Positions 17,904 through 27,117 of a stretch of 64,000 nucleotides of DNA are shown in pieces; the first letter of the stretch is position 1; each line of letters begins with the position of its first letter. Under the pieces are notes generated by a model. The model made no database searches and was not told the DNA's origin. It saw only the letters and a program-made list of their open reading frames with translations. Source of the stretch: UBA685 sp049890215 (GTDB lineage Bacteria > Pseudomonadota > Alphaproteobacteria > Puniceispirillales > Puniceispirillaceae); assembly GCA_049890215.1 (NCBI GenBank), contig JBMHBX010000049.1, positions 62,001 through 126,000 on the forward strand, in the 5' to 3' direction. The translations under genes and the position numbers were made by a program.

Positions 17904-19463
17904 TTATTTGACCTTTCCTTCAAAAGGAAATGACGGTGTTCTGCCATTTGGCAGGCCGGACATCGTAATTGTACCTGACATGATTTGACCAGATATTGTT
18001 CCTTCAAAAGCAAAGGTCAAAATACCAAATGGCAAAACACGCTCAGCGCTAAAAGAAAGCTTATCACCTTGCTTGGTCACAAAAATAGGCTCACCATCAT
18101 ATAGATTTGCTTTGCTTGATAAAGTTAGTTCAGCAGAGCTGTCACCGCGCGGCGTCTTCCATTCAAGCAGCCATGCAACGGCATCATCTGCCAATTCTGT
18201 CTCAAGTACCGCCTCGGCAACCTCTTCTTCAGCCTCGTCTCCTGCCGCAGCAACTTTGCGTTTTGGCGGACGCCCTTCTTTGACAGCAACGCCATCAGAA
18301 AGGCCCTCATTACCCTTAATAATGACCCTTTCCCCTTCAGCCAATCCAGACAGAATAATTACCTTATCACCAACTGTGCCACCAAGGCGCACAATTTGCC
18401 TTACGGCCTTGCTATCATCAAATACATAGACAATATGACCGCCTGCAACAGGCAAAATAGCATCTTGCGGGACAAGCAGCGAGTCTTCTGCCTCTCTGAT
18501 AGGCACCTGAATATCAAGGCGCGCGCCATCTGCTGACAGGCTGCGCGGCAAATCTGAGGCAATGGTAAAGCGTACAGGCCTTGTTGCGGTGCGTCTGTCT
18601 TCTTGTGGCAGGGCAGATCTGAATATCAGGTCAATGTCATTGCCATTTGCGTCTGTTGCCTTCACATTCGGCGCTGTTTGCAAAAATGATAAATAGGTAG
18701 AAGGAATTTCTGCTTCCACCTCAAAGCCCATAAAGCCCTGAATTTGAGCAATCACATCTCCCTGGCGCGCAAAACCTAAACGATATGGCGCAAGAGACAG
18801 GATAAGGCCATTTTCAGGTGCTACATAGGTGGCCTGTTCTATATCTGTGTTTATTTGATCAATTTGCAGGTTCAGCCTTTGGATCGTTCTCATCGATGCA
18901 GTTTTCTGAGATTGAAGCCTGTCGATCGCTTGTTTGCGCAATATGACTTGTTGTGTTGCGGTGAGTGTTGCTGATTGCGCTGTTTCACCTGCTTCCGGAG
19001 AGATTGCTTTTTTAGCAACAAGCTGTTTTGCCCGTTCAGCTTTTTGGGATACAATCACCAGCTGTGATTCTGCAACATCTAACAAAGCTTGCTCATAGGC
19101 AATGTTTGATGTGATTTGCACCATATCTGCTTCGGCATCAGAGATTTGAATCAATAACAGCTCTTTTTGCGTTTCCAAATCATCCGTATTTTGGGTGGCT
19201 ATTTGTGCGCCTTTTCGAATAAAACCGCCAATTTGCAATGGCGCTACCATTAGTTGCTCGCTTCGCAACGCTGAGATAATGATCGCAGGCGGTGCAACAA
19301 TGGCCCCCGGGGTTTTTGTGGTATCAGATACAATTTCCTGCTCAACATAGCTTGTGATAACAGGAACACCTGTTGCCTGCTGTGCGCCTGCTTGTGGCGC
19401 GTTAAATAAGACCATCCCAATCATCAGGTAGGCCAGCTGTTTTGTTATATTGCGCAACATCAT
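17904..19463 (-). CDS. RND efflux periplasmic adaptor with C-terminal extra domain
   Basis: Membrane-fusion protein linking the RND pump to an outer-membrane channel. The start at 19463 is chosen because GAGGA lies 10 bases upstream and the product then begins with a signal peptide (LAYLMIGMVLFNAPQAGAQ); a longer frame to 19562 adds non-signal sequence. Of 519 residues, the first ~400 show the usual lipoyl half-motifs, a long alpha-hairpin (repeated Glu/Ala/Gln heptads), beta-barrel and membrane-proximal domain. After an acidic Ala/Glu-rich linker (AAAGDEAEEEVAEAVLE) come ~100 extra residues predicted to be beta-rich (KLSFSAERVLPFG, GTISGQIMSGTITMSG). Typical adaptors end near 350-400 residues, so this domain is an addition. 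TolC at 3.8-5.1 kb may be its channel. Confidence 0.9.
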   Translation of the reverse strand: MMLRNITKQLAYLMIGMVLFNAPQAGAQQATGVPVITSYVEQEIVSDTTKTPGAIVAPPAIIISALRSEQLMVAPLQIGGFIRKGAQIATQNTDDLETQKELLLIQISDAEADMVQITSNIAYEQALLDVAESQLVIVSQKAERAKQLVAKKAISPEAGETAQSATLTATQQVILRKQAIDRLQSQKTASMRTIQRLNLQIDQINTDIEQATYVAPENGLILSLAPYRLGFARQGDVIAQIQGFMGFEVEAEIPSTYLSFLQTAPNVKATDANGNDIDLIFRSALPQEDRRTATRPVRFTIASDLPRSLSADGARLDIQVPIREAEDSLLVPQDAILPVAGGHIVYVFDDSKAVRQIVRLGGTVGDKVIILSGLAEGERVIIKGNEGLSDGVAVKEGRPPKRKVAAAGDEAEEEVAEAVLETELADDAVAWLLEWKTPRGDSSAELTLSSKANLYDGEPIFVTKQGDKLSFSAERVLPFGILTFAFEGTISGQIMSGTITMSGLPNGRTPSFPFEGKVK

Positions 19464-19573
19464 AAGCTTGTTATCCTCGATACCACTAAGATTTGTCTCA
19501 AGATAAGGGTAGCAGATAGCCACACCGTTTCTTATATCTTTATACGCACGAAAAAAGCACAAGATTGGCAGTC

Positions 19574-19606
19574 AAAAAAAAAGAGGGGTTCATGTCCCCT
19601 CTTTTT
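19574..19606 (-). terminator. Rho-independent terminator of the acyl-CoA synthetase gene
   Basis: AAAAAGAGGGG (19578-19588), loop TTCATGT, CCCCTCTTTTT (19596-19606). On the minus strand the GC-rich stem is followed by a run of T's, 10 bases past the stop codon of the leftward acyl-CoA synthetase. The A- and T-tracts on both sides make it potentially bidirectional. Confidence 0.85.
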
Positions 19607-19616
19607 GATTTGGCTT

Positions 19617-21386
19617 TTATTTTTTGGGATAAAGCGAGAGAAGCTTATCTTCATAAACCTCTCTTATCACATGCCTTTTCGCTTTTAAGGTAGGAGTCAT
19701 CTGGCCATTTTCTGTACCAAATGGCTCATCAGCCAGAATAAAACGGCGTACCTTTTCAATTTGAGATAGCCTGCTATTGGCTCTGTCAACGGCATTTTGA
19801 ACCGCTTGTGTAAGACCTTTTTTGTCGCTTGCAAATTGTTTGGCTAATTCATCTGACGGCACAAGAACAGCAACAAGCCACGGCCTTTTATCGCCATCAA
19901 CCATTGCCTGTTCAATTTCAGGTTCAATTGTGAGCATAGCTTCCACACGGCTAGGCGCAATATTATCACCGCCGGAATTGACAATAATATCTTTTTTGCG
20001 GCCTGTGATTGAGATATAGCCATCATCTGAAATTTCGGCAATGTCACCTGTATAAAGCCAGCCATCTTTGACCGTATTGGCAGTGGCGGCCTCATCATTC
20101 CAGTAGCCCTTCATCACACAAGCGCCTTTGGCAAGTAATTCACCATCATCTGCTATTTTGACCTCAACACCGCTAACGGCGGGACCAACTGTATCTATTC
20201 TGATTTTCCCGGGACGATTTGCTGAGATAAGGGGGCTTGCCTCTGTCTGGCCATAACCTTGCAGAATATTAATGCCAAGACCGAGGAAGAAAAACCCAAT
20301 ATCCGGATTGAGCGCCGCGCCGCCTGATACAAAGAATTTCAGCCTTCCGCCAAGGCGTGCCCGCACTTTCCGGCGCACAAGCTTATCAAGGATGGCATCT
20401 TGAACAGTTTCAATAAGACCTAGCTTTTGCCCTTTGGCGCGCTTTGCACCTAACTCTGCTGCCTTAAAAAATAATGTTTCACTAAAGCCGCCTTTGGCTT
20501 TCACACCCCTTGTGATTCTGTCATGAAGCACTTCATATAAACGCGGCACAGCGGTCATCAAAGTTGGCTGAACTTCTGTAAGATTTAATGCAATCTGGTC
20601 CGGGCTCTCACAATACCAAACTTCACTTCCCATTTGGAATGGCAAATGCATGCCTGCTGTATGTTCATAAGAATGTGACAATGGCAACAAAGATAAAAAG
20701 CGGGCGCCCTCTTTGGCCTGACCTTCATCAAGCAATTCAGCTGCGGCATCAACATTTGACTGGATAGAACGATGTGTGAGCATCACCGCCTTTGGTCTGC
20801 CGCCTGTACCAGATGTATAAATAAAACAGCAGGTATCATCTGCTGATTGCGCATCTATACGCGCCGCCAAATCATTACAAGGCTTGCAATCCTGCAAAAT
20901 AGAATCAAAATAGCTGACTTTGGTTGATGTATCGCCGCTAAGAGATTTGTCATTATCAAAGACCACCATTTCTTTGATAGCTGAATTTTTAGACGCAGCA
21001 AGTAGTAAGCGAGACGCGACAAGTCCACCAGAGGCAAAGATGAATTTAGCCCCTGAATGTTCAAGAATATAGCGATGGTCATCTTCTGTATTGGTTGTGT
21101 AGGCCGGCACAACAATGGCACCAATTGACATAACAGCCAAATCACATATCGCCCATTGTGACCGATTTTCTGAACAAATTACCACGCGGTCGCCAACTGT
21201 GATGTCTTTTTCAAGAAGGAAGTTTGCAACGCGTCTTACTTTATCAGCTATCTCGTCCCAGCTTTTTCCGACCCATTGGCCATCTGTTTTATCAAATAAA
21301 AACGGTTTTGGTCCATGAAGTGCTACACTGGTAAAAAAAGATTTTGGAAGATTCGCATCATCCCATGTCTTATCCTGCAAACTCAT
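19617..21386 (-). CDS. Long-chain acyl-CoA synthetase (AMP-forming)
   Basis: Activates fatty acids to acyl-CoA with ATP, the first step of beta-oxidation or lipid remodelling. The 589-residue protein belongs to the ANL superfamily. It has the P-loop-like core YTSGTGGRPKAVMLTH, with Gly where Thr is more usual, the A5 motif QGYGQTEASP, the YTGDIAEISDDGYISITGRKK hinge block, and a C-terminal Lys in TPTLKAKR. Length and motifs fit the FAA1/FadD15 type. A strong Shine-Dalgarno (GGGAGG, 5 bases before ATG) marks the start at 21386. SixA lies 28 bases upstream on the same strand, so the two are probably co-transcribed. Chain-length preference cannot be read. Confidence 0.92.
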   Translation of the reverse strand: MSLQDKTWDDANLPKSFFTSVALHGPKPFLFDKTDGQWVGKSWDEIADKVRRVANFLLEKDITVGDRVVICSENRSQWAICDLAVMSIGAIVVPAYTTNTEDDHRYILEHSGAKFIFASGGLVASRLLLAASKNSAIKEMVVFDNDKSLSGDTSTKVSYFDSILQDCKPCNDLAARIDAQSADDTCCFIYTSGTGGRPKAVMLTHRSIQSNVDAAAELLDEGQAKEGARFLSLLPLSHSYEHTAGMHLPFQMGSEVWYCESPDQIALNLTEVQPTLMTAVPRLYEVLHDRITRGVKAKGGFSETLFFKAAELGAKRAKGQKLGLIETVQDAILDKLVRRKVRARLGGRLKFFVSGGAALNPDIGFFFLGLGINILQGYGQTEASPLISANRPGKIRIDTVGPAVSGVEVKIADDGELLAKGACVMKGYWNDEAATANTVKDGWLYTGDIAEISDDGYISITGRKKDIIVNSGGDNIAPSRVEAMLTIEPEIEQAMVDGDKRPWLVAVLVPSDELAKQFASDKKGLTQAVQNAVDRANSRLSQIEKVRRFILADEPFGTENGQMTPTLKAKRHVIREVYEDKLLSLYPKK

Positions 21387-21414
21387 CTTAACCTCCCTTA
21401 AGCGCTATTGGCAT

Positions 21415-21909
21415 TTATAATGTCGCGCCTTTTCGCAGCTCTTGCAACTTTGTTATCGTATTATCCGTTATCATATTAAAGCTGTCCGCTTCAAATGAAA
21501 TAACAGCAATTGCACCAGTTGGAAAATGCATCAATTCCGGCGCCAGATGCTCGCCATCCACAAGACGATTCATCAAGATAGCCAAAGCAGGATTATGAGC
21601 AACAATCATAGCCTTTGAGACATTAAGCATTTGGACAGATTGCCATAGATAGGACGCTGAGGCGTGATATAAGGCACTGTCAAATGTGATATCATCACAG
21701 CACAGCCCGGAATCTTTCATAATCGTTAAGGTTTGTCTTGTCCTCAAAGCAGTTGAACACAGAATATTATCTGGCTGAGATAATTTGTCTTTGAATAACG
21801 CCCCCAGGTGAGTGGCATCATCTTTTCCTGAGGCGGTTAGCGTGCGCTCCTCATCGCTATCAGCAATCGGCTCTGCTTTGGCATGTCGGACAAGATATAG
21901 CGTTAGCAT
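21415..21909 (-). CDS. sixA: SixA-like phosphohistidine phosphatase
   Basis: Histidine-phosphatase superfamily protein of about 165 residues. The catalytic LVRHAKAEP (His9) and the second conserved His in VAHNPAL are visible. SixA dephosphorylates phosphohistidine in E. coli phosphorelay and PTS proteins; alphaproteobacterial homologues may have other phosphorylated targets. ATG at 21909 is chosen over GTG at 21915, which would add two residues. It is followed after 28 bases by the acyl-CoA synthetase. The divergent cysK promoter region lies upstream. Confidence 0.85.
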   Translation of the reverse strand: MLTLYLVRHAKAEPIADSDEERTLTASGKDDATHLGALFKDKLSQPDNILCSTALRTRQTLTIMKDSGLCCDDITFDSALYHASASYLWQSVQMLNVSKAMIVAHNPALAILMNRLVDGEHLAPELMHFPTGAIAVISFEADSFNMITDNTITKLQELRKGATL

Positions 21910-21993
21910 TTGCACATCATCTTTATAGTTGGCTTTTTCTGTGCACCAATAGCCACATTTTTGGCCCCTATGTCAATTTAGCACCACAGCTAT

Positions 21994-22021
21994 TTGACAT
22001 AAAATCAGGAGCTTCTATAAC
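21994..22021 (+). promoter_or_regulatory. Sigma-70-type promoter of cysK
   Basis: TTGACA (21994-21999), a 16-base spacer and TATAAC (22016-22021) closely match the vegetative consensus; the start would lie near 22028, about 29 bases before the cysK ATG. A second TTGACA in the opposite direction (21976-21971) could serve sixA, but its -10 is weaker. Confidence 0.7.
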
Positions 22022-22056
22022 AAAAGTGTAATCTACAAATAACAGAGCCTTATGTC

Positions 22057-23085
22057 ATGACACATGCCTCAATGCCCCCTAACCCTCAAAATTTTCTTGA
22101 GCTTGTTGGTAATACGCCTTTAATCAGATTAAACGCAGTATCAGATGCAACAGGTTGTGAGATTTATGGCAAGGCAGAATTTGCCAATCCGGGTGGTTCA
22201 GTTAAAGACCGTGCGGCAAAGGGCATTATTCAGGCAGCTGAGGCTTCTGGTGAACTCAAAAAAAATGGTATTATTGTTGAGGGCACCGCAGGCAATACAG
22301 GCATTTCATTAACACTAGCAGGCAATTCAAGAGGATATCGTACTGTTATTGTCATGCCCGAAACCCAAAGTCAGGAAAAAAAGGACGCATTGCGCCTTTG
22401 TGGCGCCGATTTACGCCTTGTGCCTGCCGCTCCCTATCGCGACCCTAATAATTATGTCCGCTATTCACAAGCGCTTGCCACTCAAATGCAAGAAGAGTTG
22501 GGCGGCGGCGTGATTTGGGCCAATCAATTTGATAATACCGCCAATCGTCAAAGTCATATTGATGATACCGGCCCAGAAATTTGGCAACAAACCGGCGGAA
22601 AAATTGACGGATTTATCTGTGCTGTCGGCTCCGGCGGCACTTTAGGCGGTCTGTCGATGTTTTTCAAACAGAAGAACCCTGATATTCAGATTGGACTAGC
22701 TGATCCTCTTGGCTCAGCTTTGTTTCATCATTATGTGCATGGCAGCCTGAAAGCAGATGGCAACTCCATCTCTGAAGGTATAGGACAAGGCCGTATCACA
22801 GCTAATTTAGAAGATATCATCGTAGACAGAGCCTATCAAATAGCAGATGAAGAGGCATTGCCCATTATTTATGACCTGATGCAACATGAAGGGCTTTATC
22901 TTGGTGGCTCATCTGCCATTAATATTGCTGGCGCTGTGGCAATGGCAAAAGATATGGGGCCAGGTCATAATATCGTTACTATTTTATGTGACTCAGGACA
23001 AAGATATCAGTCAAAAGTATGGAATCCGGCGTTTTTGCGCAGCAAAAATCTGCCAGTGCCGTCATGGCTTGAGGATGTATCATGA
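22057..23085 (+). CDS. cysK: Cysteine synthase A
   Basis: PLP enzyme that makes cysteine from O-acetylserine and sulfide in the cytoplasm. The 342-residue protein contains the PLP lysine (Lys50) in NPGGSVKDRAAKG, the substrate loop EGTAGNTGISL, the VGSGGTLGG phosphate-binding loop and the C-terminal LCDSGQRYQSK. It is slightly longer at the C-terminus than typical CysK (~310-320). The stop codon overlaps the start of the sulfurtransferase gene by four bases, so cysteine synthesis and mercaptopyruvate sulfur transfer form one operon. Confidence 0.94.
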   Translation: MTHASMPPNPQNFLELVGNTPLIRLNAVSDATGCEIYGKAEFANPGGSVKDRAAKGIIQAAEASGELKKNGIIVEGTAGNTGISLTLAGNSRGYRTVIVMPETQSQEKKDALRLCGADLRLVPAAPYRDPNNYVRYSQALATQMQEELGGGVIWANQFDNTANRQSHIDDTGPEIWQQTGGKIDGFICAVGSGGTLGGLSMFFKQKNPDIQIGLADPLGSALFHHYVHGSLKADGNSISEGIGQGRITANLEDIIVDRAYQIADEEALPIIYDLMQHEGLYLGGSSAINIAGAVAMAKDMGPGHNIVTILCDSGQRYQSKVWNPAFLRSKNLPVPSWLEDVS

Positions 23086-23918
23086 GCCATTTGATCTCTG
23101 CTTTTGACGTGCAAAACGCTATCTCAGATCCGGATGTCATCTTGTTTGATGCCACCTTTGTTTTGCCCACAATGCAACGTGATGCCGCAGCCGAATTTGA
23201 ACAATTGCACATAAAGGGCGCCCAATTTTTCGATATTGATGCCATTGCAGATACTGACCAAGACCTTCCCCATATGGTGCCTTCAGCGTCAAAATTTACC
23301 GATATGATGCAAGATTTAGGTGTCTACCAGCACCATAAAGTGATCATCTATGATAATTCACCTTTTTTGTCTGCTGCGCGGGCCTGGTGGCTTTTGCGCC
23401 TTTTTGGCAAGAATGATGTATTTGTATTGGATGGCGGCCTGCCATCTTATGTTGCGTCAGGTGGGCAGATAGCGCATGGAAAAGCACAAGACAGACCAAG
23501 AGGTGATTTCACTGCCTCTGCTCCTCTCGCAGAGCTTATGAGCTTTGAGGCTCTGTTGGCTGCTATTGAGACAAAACAAGATGTTCAAATTCTGGACGCA
23601 CGGCCTGCCGGACGATTTGATGGAACCGTGGCTGAACCGCGCAAGGGACTGCGCTCAGGACATATGCCGGGGGCCATGAATGTGCCAATTACAGATCTGT
23701 TGGACCACCAAAGCGGCAAATTGAAAGAACGCACTTTATTAAAAGAGATTTTTTTAGCAGCCGGACTGGATTTTAATAAACCTGCCGTGACCAGTTGCGG
23801 CTCAGGCGTCACAGCGGCGGGATTGACGCTTGCACTTGCTGAGTTAGGCAAATATGACATAGCGCTTTATGATGGCTCTTGGGCCCAATGGGGCGCCAGT
23901 GATGCCCCTATTGCCTGA
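23082..23918 (+). CDS. sseA: 3-Mercaptopyruvate sulfurtransferase
   Basis: Two-rhodanese-domain protein of 278 residues that moves sulfur from 3-mercaptopyruvate to thiol acceptors. The catalytic loop at Cys239 is CGSGVTA, which distinguishes mercaptopyruvate sulfurtransferases from thiosulfate sulfurtransferases (CRKGVTA). The N-terminal rhodanese domain lacks a catalytic Cys, as usual. Coupling to cysK through an ATGA overlap points to a cysteine-derived sulfur supply. It converges on aapP, with 60 bases that contain a bulged GCGC-CCAT hairpin but no T-tract. Confidence 0.92.
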   Translation: MSHLISAFDVQNAISDPDVILFDATFVLPTMQRDAAAEFEQLHIKGAQFFDIDAIADTDQDLPHMVPSASKFTDMMQDLGVYQHHKVIIYDNSPFLSAARAWWLLRLFGKNDVFVLDGGLPSYVASGGQIAHGKAQDRPRGDFTASAPLAELMSFEALLAAIETKQDVQILDARPAGRFDGTVAEPRKGLRSGHMPGAMNVPITDLLDHQSGKLKERTLLKEIFLAAGLDFNKPAVTSCGSGVTAAGLTLALAELGKYDIALYDGSWAQWGASDAPIA

Positions 23919-23978
23919 TCCAGCTATTGCCTGACGCGCCCATCCAATGGTACGCGCAGACAATATAACTTTATGTGT

Positions 23979-24737
23979 TTAGTGATCCAGAATTTGGCTT
24001 AAGAATAGCTTTGTGCGATCATTTTCAGGCTTGGTGAAGAATGTCTTTGGATCATTTTGTTCAATGATTTCACCACCATCCATGAAAATCACACGGTCAG
24101 CCACTTTATTGGCAAAGCCCATTTCATGCGTGACAACAAGCATGGTCATCCCTGTATCAGCCAATTCGATCATCACATCCAAAACCTCTTTGATCATTTC
24201 AGGATCAAGAGCAGATGTTGGCTCATCAAATAACATAATTTTAGGCTGCATGCACAAAGAGCGCGCAATTGCCACACGTTGTTGCTGACCACCAGATAGC
24301 TGGCCCGGATATTTATTGGCTTGTTCAGGAATTTTAACGCGCGCCAGATACTCCATTGCCATTTCTTCAGCTTCACGCTTTGGCATTTTACGCACCCAAA
24401 TAGGGGCCAAAGTACAATTTTCCAACACTGTCAAATGCGGAAACAGATTGAATGACTGGAACACCATGCCCACATCTGAGCGAATGGTCTCAAGATTTTT
24501 CAAATCACTTGTCAACTCTGTGCCATAGATGTTGATGCTGCCTTCCTGATGCACTTCCAACCGGTTGATACAGCGTATCAATGTTGATTTGCCAGAGCCT
24601 GATGGCCCGCAAATCACGATGCGTTCGCCCTGTGCCACTTCAAGATTAATGTCTTTTAGCACATGGAATTGACCGTACCATTTGTGCATATCCTCAATCT
24701 TGACGACAATATCAGATTTCTTTGCTGATTTAGCCAT
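23979..24737 (-). CDS. aapP: General L-amino acid ABC transporter, ATP-binding protein
   Basis: ATPase of a polar amino-acid importer at the cytoplasmic face. The 252 residues hold Walker A GPSGSGKST (44-52), Q-loop VFQSFNLFPHLTVLEN, signature LSGGQQQR, Walker B IMLFDEPTSALD and switch His in VVTHEMGFA. It is the last gene of the leftward order aapJ-aapQ-aapM-aapP known from Rhizobium, 12 bases after aapM. The subtype (broad amino-acid uptake) follows from the operon rather than from this subunit alone. Confidence 0.95.
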   Translation of the reverse strand: MAKSAKKSDIVVKIEDMHKWYGQFHVLKDINLEVAQGERIVICGPSGSGKSTLIRCINRLEVHQEGSINIYGTELTSDLKNLETIRSDVGMVFQSFNLFPHLTVLENCTLAPIWVRKMPKREAEEMAMEYLARVKIPEQANKYPGQLSGGQQQRVAIARSLCMQPKIMLFDEPTSALDPEMIKEVLDVMIELADTGMTMLVVTHEMGFANKVADRVIFMDGGEIIEQNDPKTFFTKPENDRTKLFLSQILDH

Positions 24738-24749
24738 GATGACAATTCC

Positions 24750-25862
24750 CTATTTATGTTCTGTGCTAAGGCGATTTTCAAGCCATAGCGAATAACGTGA
24801 CATTGCAAAACAACTTACGAAGAAGAAGAGCGCAACAAACAAATATGTCTCAGTAGACAAACCATTCCATTTCGCATCTGCCAATGCAGCGCGGCCAATA
24901 CCAAGAGGGTCGAGCAAACCAATAACAACAACCAATGTTGTGTCTTTGTAAAGACCGATAAAGGTGTTCACGATCCCCGGAATTGAAATCTTCAATGCCT
25001 GAGGCAATGTGACAAAACGTGTTGTTTGCCAATAATTCAAACCCATTGCTGCGGCAGCTTCATATTGCCCTTTTGGAATTGCCTGAATGCCTCCTCTTAT
25101 CACCTCAGCGATATAAGCAGAAGCAAAGAAAGTCACCATAATCAACACACGCAAAAGCAGGTTGAATGTCGTGCCAGGTGGCAAGAAGTAATTCAGCATC
25201 GTTGAGGCCACAAATAACAAAGTGATCAACGGCACACCGCGCATAAATTCAATAAAGGCAATTGATATCACCCGCACTGATAACAGGCGTGACTGCCTGC
25301 CAAGCGATAAGGCAATCCCAAGAGGCAATGACGCCGCAATACCAGTCACCCCGACTATCATCGTGAGCATAAAGCCGCCAAAAGTATTGGTGCCAACTTC
25401 TGGTAAACCTAAAATGCCGCCACAGATAAGGAAATAAGCCACAAACGGATAGGCAGCTGAAAACCACAATAGCTGACGGCGGAATGGTGTGTTTGGATAT
25501 AATAACGGTGCCACTGCCACAAATAGCAGTATAAATGCTACATTTGGGCGCCATCTTTCATCTACAGGATAAAACCCATACACAAATTGCCCGATACGTT
25601 TTGTGATAACGGCCCAACAAGCACCGCTGTCAATTTCGCGGCATTCAGCTCTGCTTGACGCATCAACAACAGCGTCAAGAACAAACCATCCGGCAATATT
25701 GGTCAGCAACCAATAAAGAAAAATGGCTGTGATAATGGTCAGAACAGAATTACCAATGCTTGAGAATAAGTTTGCACGAAGCCATCCTGAGACACCTATG
25801 GTGCCAGGCGGTGGTGACAAGTCAGGATGAGAACCTGGCGCGAATCGTTGTTTATCAGCCAT
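24750..25862 (-). CDS. aapM: General L-amino acid ABC transporter, permease AapM
   Basis: Inner-membrane permease of 370 residues. It has the long N-terminal part with extra helices typical of AapM and a C-terminal MetI-like core with the EAA loop (AAAAMGLNYWQTTRFVTLPQALKISIPG) that docks on AapP. The FMRGVPLITLL segment is the usual HisM-type motif. It lies 9 bases after aapQ and 12 before aapP, both on the same strand. Confidence 0.94.
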   Translation of the reverse strand: MADKQRFAPGSHPDLSPPPGTIGVSGWLRANLFSSIGNSVLTIITAIFLYWLLTNIAGWFVLDAVVDASSRAECREIDSGACWAVITKRIGQFVYGFYPVDERWRPNVAFILLFVAVAPLLYPNTPFRRQLLWFSAAYPFVAYFLICGGILGLPEVGTNTFGGFMLTMIVGVTGIAASLPLGIALSLGRQSRLLSVRVISIAFIEFMRGVPLITLLFVASTMLNYFLPPGTTFNLLLRVLIMVTFFASAYIAEVIRGGIQAIPKGQYEAAAAMGLNYWQTTRFVTLPQALKISIPGIVNTFIGLYKDTTLVVVIGLLDPLGIGRAALADAKWNGLSTETYLFVALFFFVSCFAMSRYSLWLENRLSTEHK

Positions 25863-25871
25863 GACTATCCC

Positions 25872-27050
25872 CTATCTGTCTACAAGCTTTACAGCGTTGT
25901 TATACCAGTTCATTCCTGCAGAAATCGACAATGAAATCGCAAGATACATACCCATCACCATAAGCATTGTTTCAATTTCACGACCTGTTTGGTTCAGGGT
26001 AATCCCGCCCAATGTTGCGACAAGATCCATATAGCCAATCGCAATCGCCAAAGATGAGTTCTTTGTCAGATTGAGATATTGTGATGTCAGTGGTGGTATG
26101 ATGACACGGCGTGCTTGCGGTAAAATCACAAGGCTCATCACACGACCTGGTCTTAGACCTAGCGCCTCAGCAGCTTCTCTTTGGCCTTTGTGAATGGCCA
26201 AAATACCTGCACGCACATTTTCGGCAATAAACGCGGCTGTGTAGATGGCAAGGGCAAAGGTCAATGCCACAAATTCAGGTAATAAATGCATGCCGCCCTT
26301 GAAATTAAACCCTTTGAGCGCAGGATATTCAAATGAAACAGGGCTGCCGGAGGCAAAGAATGCAATCACAGGCAAACCAATTAAAACACCCAGATTTATC
26401 CAGAAAACAGGCATTTGCTGACCTGTCTCTGACTGTTTTTTCTTTGCATGCCGGGAGAAGAAAACACAAAAGACAATCGCGGCCACAATCGCAAGATATA
26501 ACGCAGAAATACCCACTTCAGCGATTGGCTCTGGTACATAAAAGCCACGATTGGTCAAAAATGACACATCCCCTAATGATAATGCTTTTTTGGGGTGCGG
26601 CAGCGTATTGATGATAATGCCGTGCCATAAAAGGATATGCAGCAAAATAGGCACATTGCGTGTAAATTCAATGTACCAATAGGTCACATTGCGCGCGAGC
26701 CAGTTATTTGAAAGGCGGATAATACCGAGAATAACCCCCATAATTGTGGCGAGAATAATTCCGAATATTGCCACAAGAAAAGTATTGAGGAGACCAACAA
26801 GCGCGGCCCTGAAATGAGACGAACGGTTTGTGTATTCAATCAGTGTCTGATTAATGTCATAGCCGGCTGGTTGAGACAGAAAATCAAAACCAAAATTTTT
26901 ATTCAAGGCAGCAAAATTTGTCACAAGGTTGCTGACCAACCATCCAAAAGCGCCAAATACCGCGAAAATAACGAGGATTTGCATCACGACAGCGCGTGAT
27001 TCTTCATGCCTCCAAATGCGTGCGAGAAATTCCACAATCTGACCTATCAA
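25872..27050 (-). CDS. aapQ: General L-amino acid ABC transporter, permease AapQ
   Basis: Inner-membrane permease of 392 residues and partner of AapM. N-terminal helices precede a HisM-type block (EFTRNVPILLHILLWHGI), a large insertion with several helices, and the EAA loop (EAAEALGLRPGRVMSLVILPQARRVIIPP). Length and the split core are characteristic of AapQ. It follows aapJ after 67 bases that contain a terminator-like hairpin. Confidence 0.94.
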   Translation of the reverse strand: MIGQIVEFLARIWRHEESRAVVMQILVIFAVFGAFGWLVSNLVTNFAALNKNFGFDFLSQPAGYDINQTLIEYTNRSSHFRAALVGLLNTFLVAIFGIILATIMGVILGIIRLSNNWLARNVTYWYIEFTRNVPILLHILLWHGIIINTLPHPKKALSLGDVSFLTNRGFYVPEPIAEVGISALYLAIVAAIVFCVFFSRHAKKKQSETGQQMPVFWINLGVLIGLPVIAFFASGSPVSFEYPALKGFNFKGGMHLLPEFVALTFALAIYTAAFIAENVRAGILAIHKGQREAAEALGLRPGRVMSLVILPQARRVIIPPLTSQYLNLTKNSSLAIAIGYMDLVATLGGITLNQTGREIETMLMVMGMYLAISLSISAGMNWYNNAVKLVDR

Positions 27051-27063
27051 CCATTAAAGAGAT

Positions 27064-27100
27064 AAATAAAAAAATGAGGCGGCACAAAATGGCCGCCTCA
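27064..27100 (-). terminator. Intrinsic terminator between aapJ and aapQ
   Basis: TGAGGCGGC (27075-27083), 8-base loop, GCCGCCTCA (27092-27100), with an A-rich run at 27064-27074 that reads as a T-tract on the minus strand. It lies 18 bases after the aapJ stop inside the aap operon. It probably lets only part of the transcripts through, giving more binding protein than permease. Confidence 0.85.
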
Positions 27101-27117
27101 TCATAATCATCAGATGA

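Noticed and set aside
23919..23978. Bulged GCGC-CCAT hairpin between the sulfurtransferase and aapP as bidirectional terminator
   Set aside because: It has a 3-base bulge and lacks T-tracts on either side.
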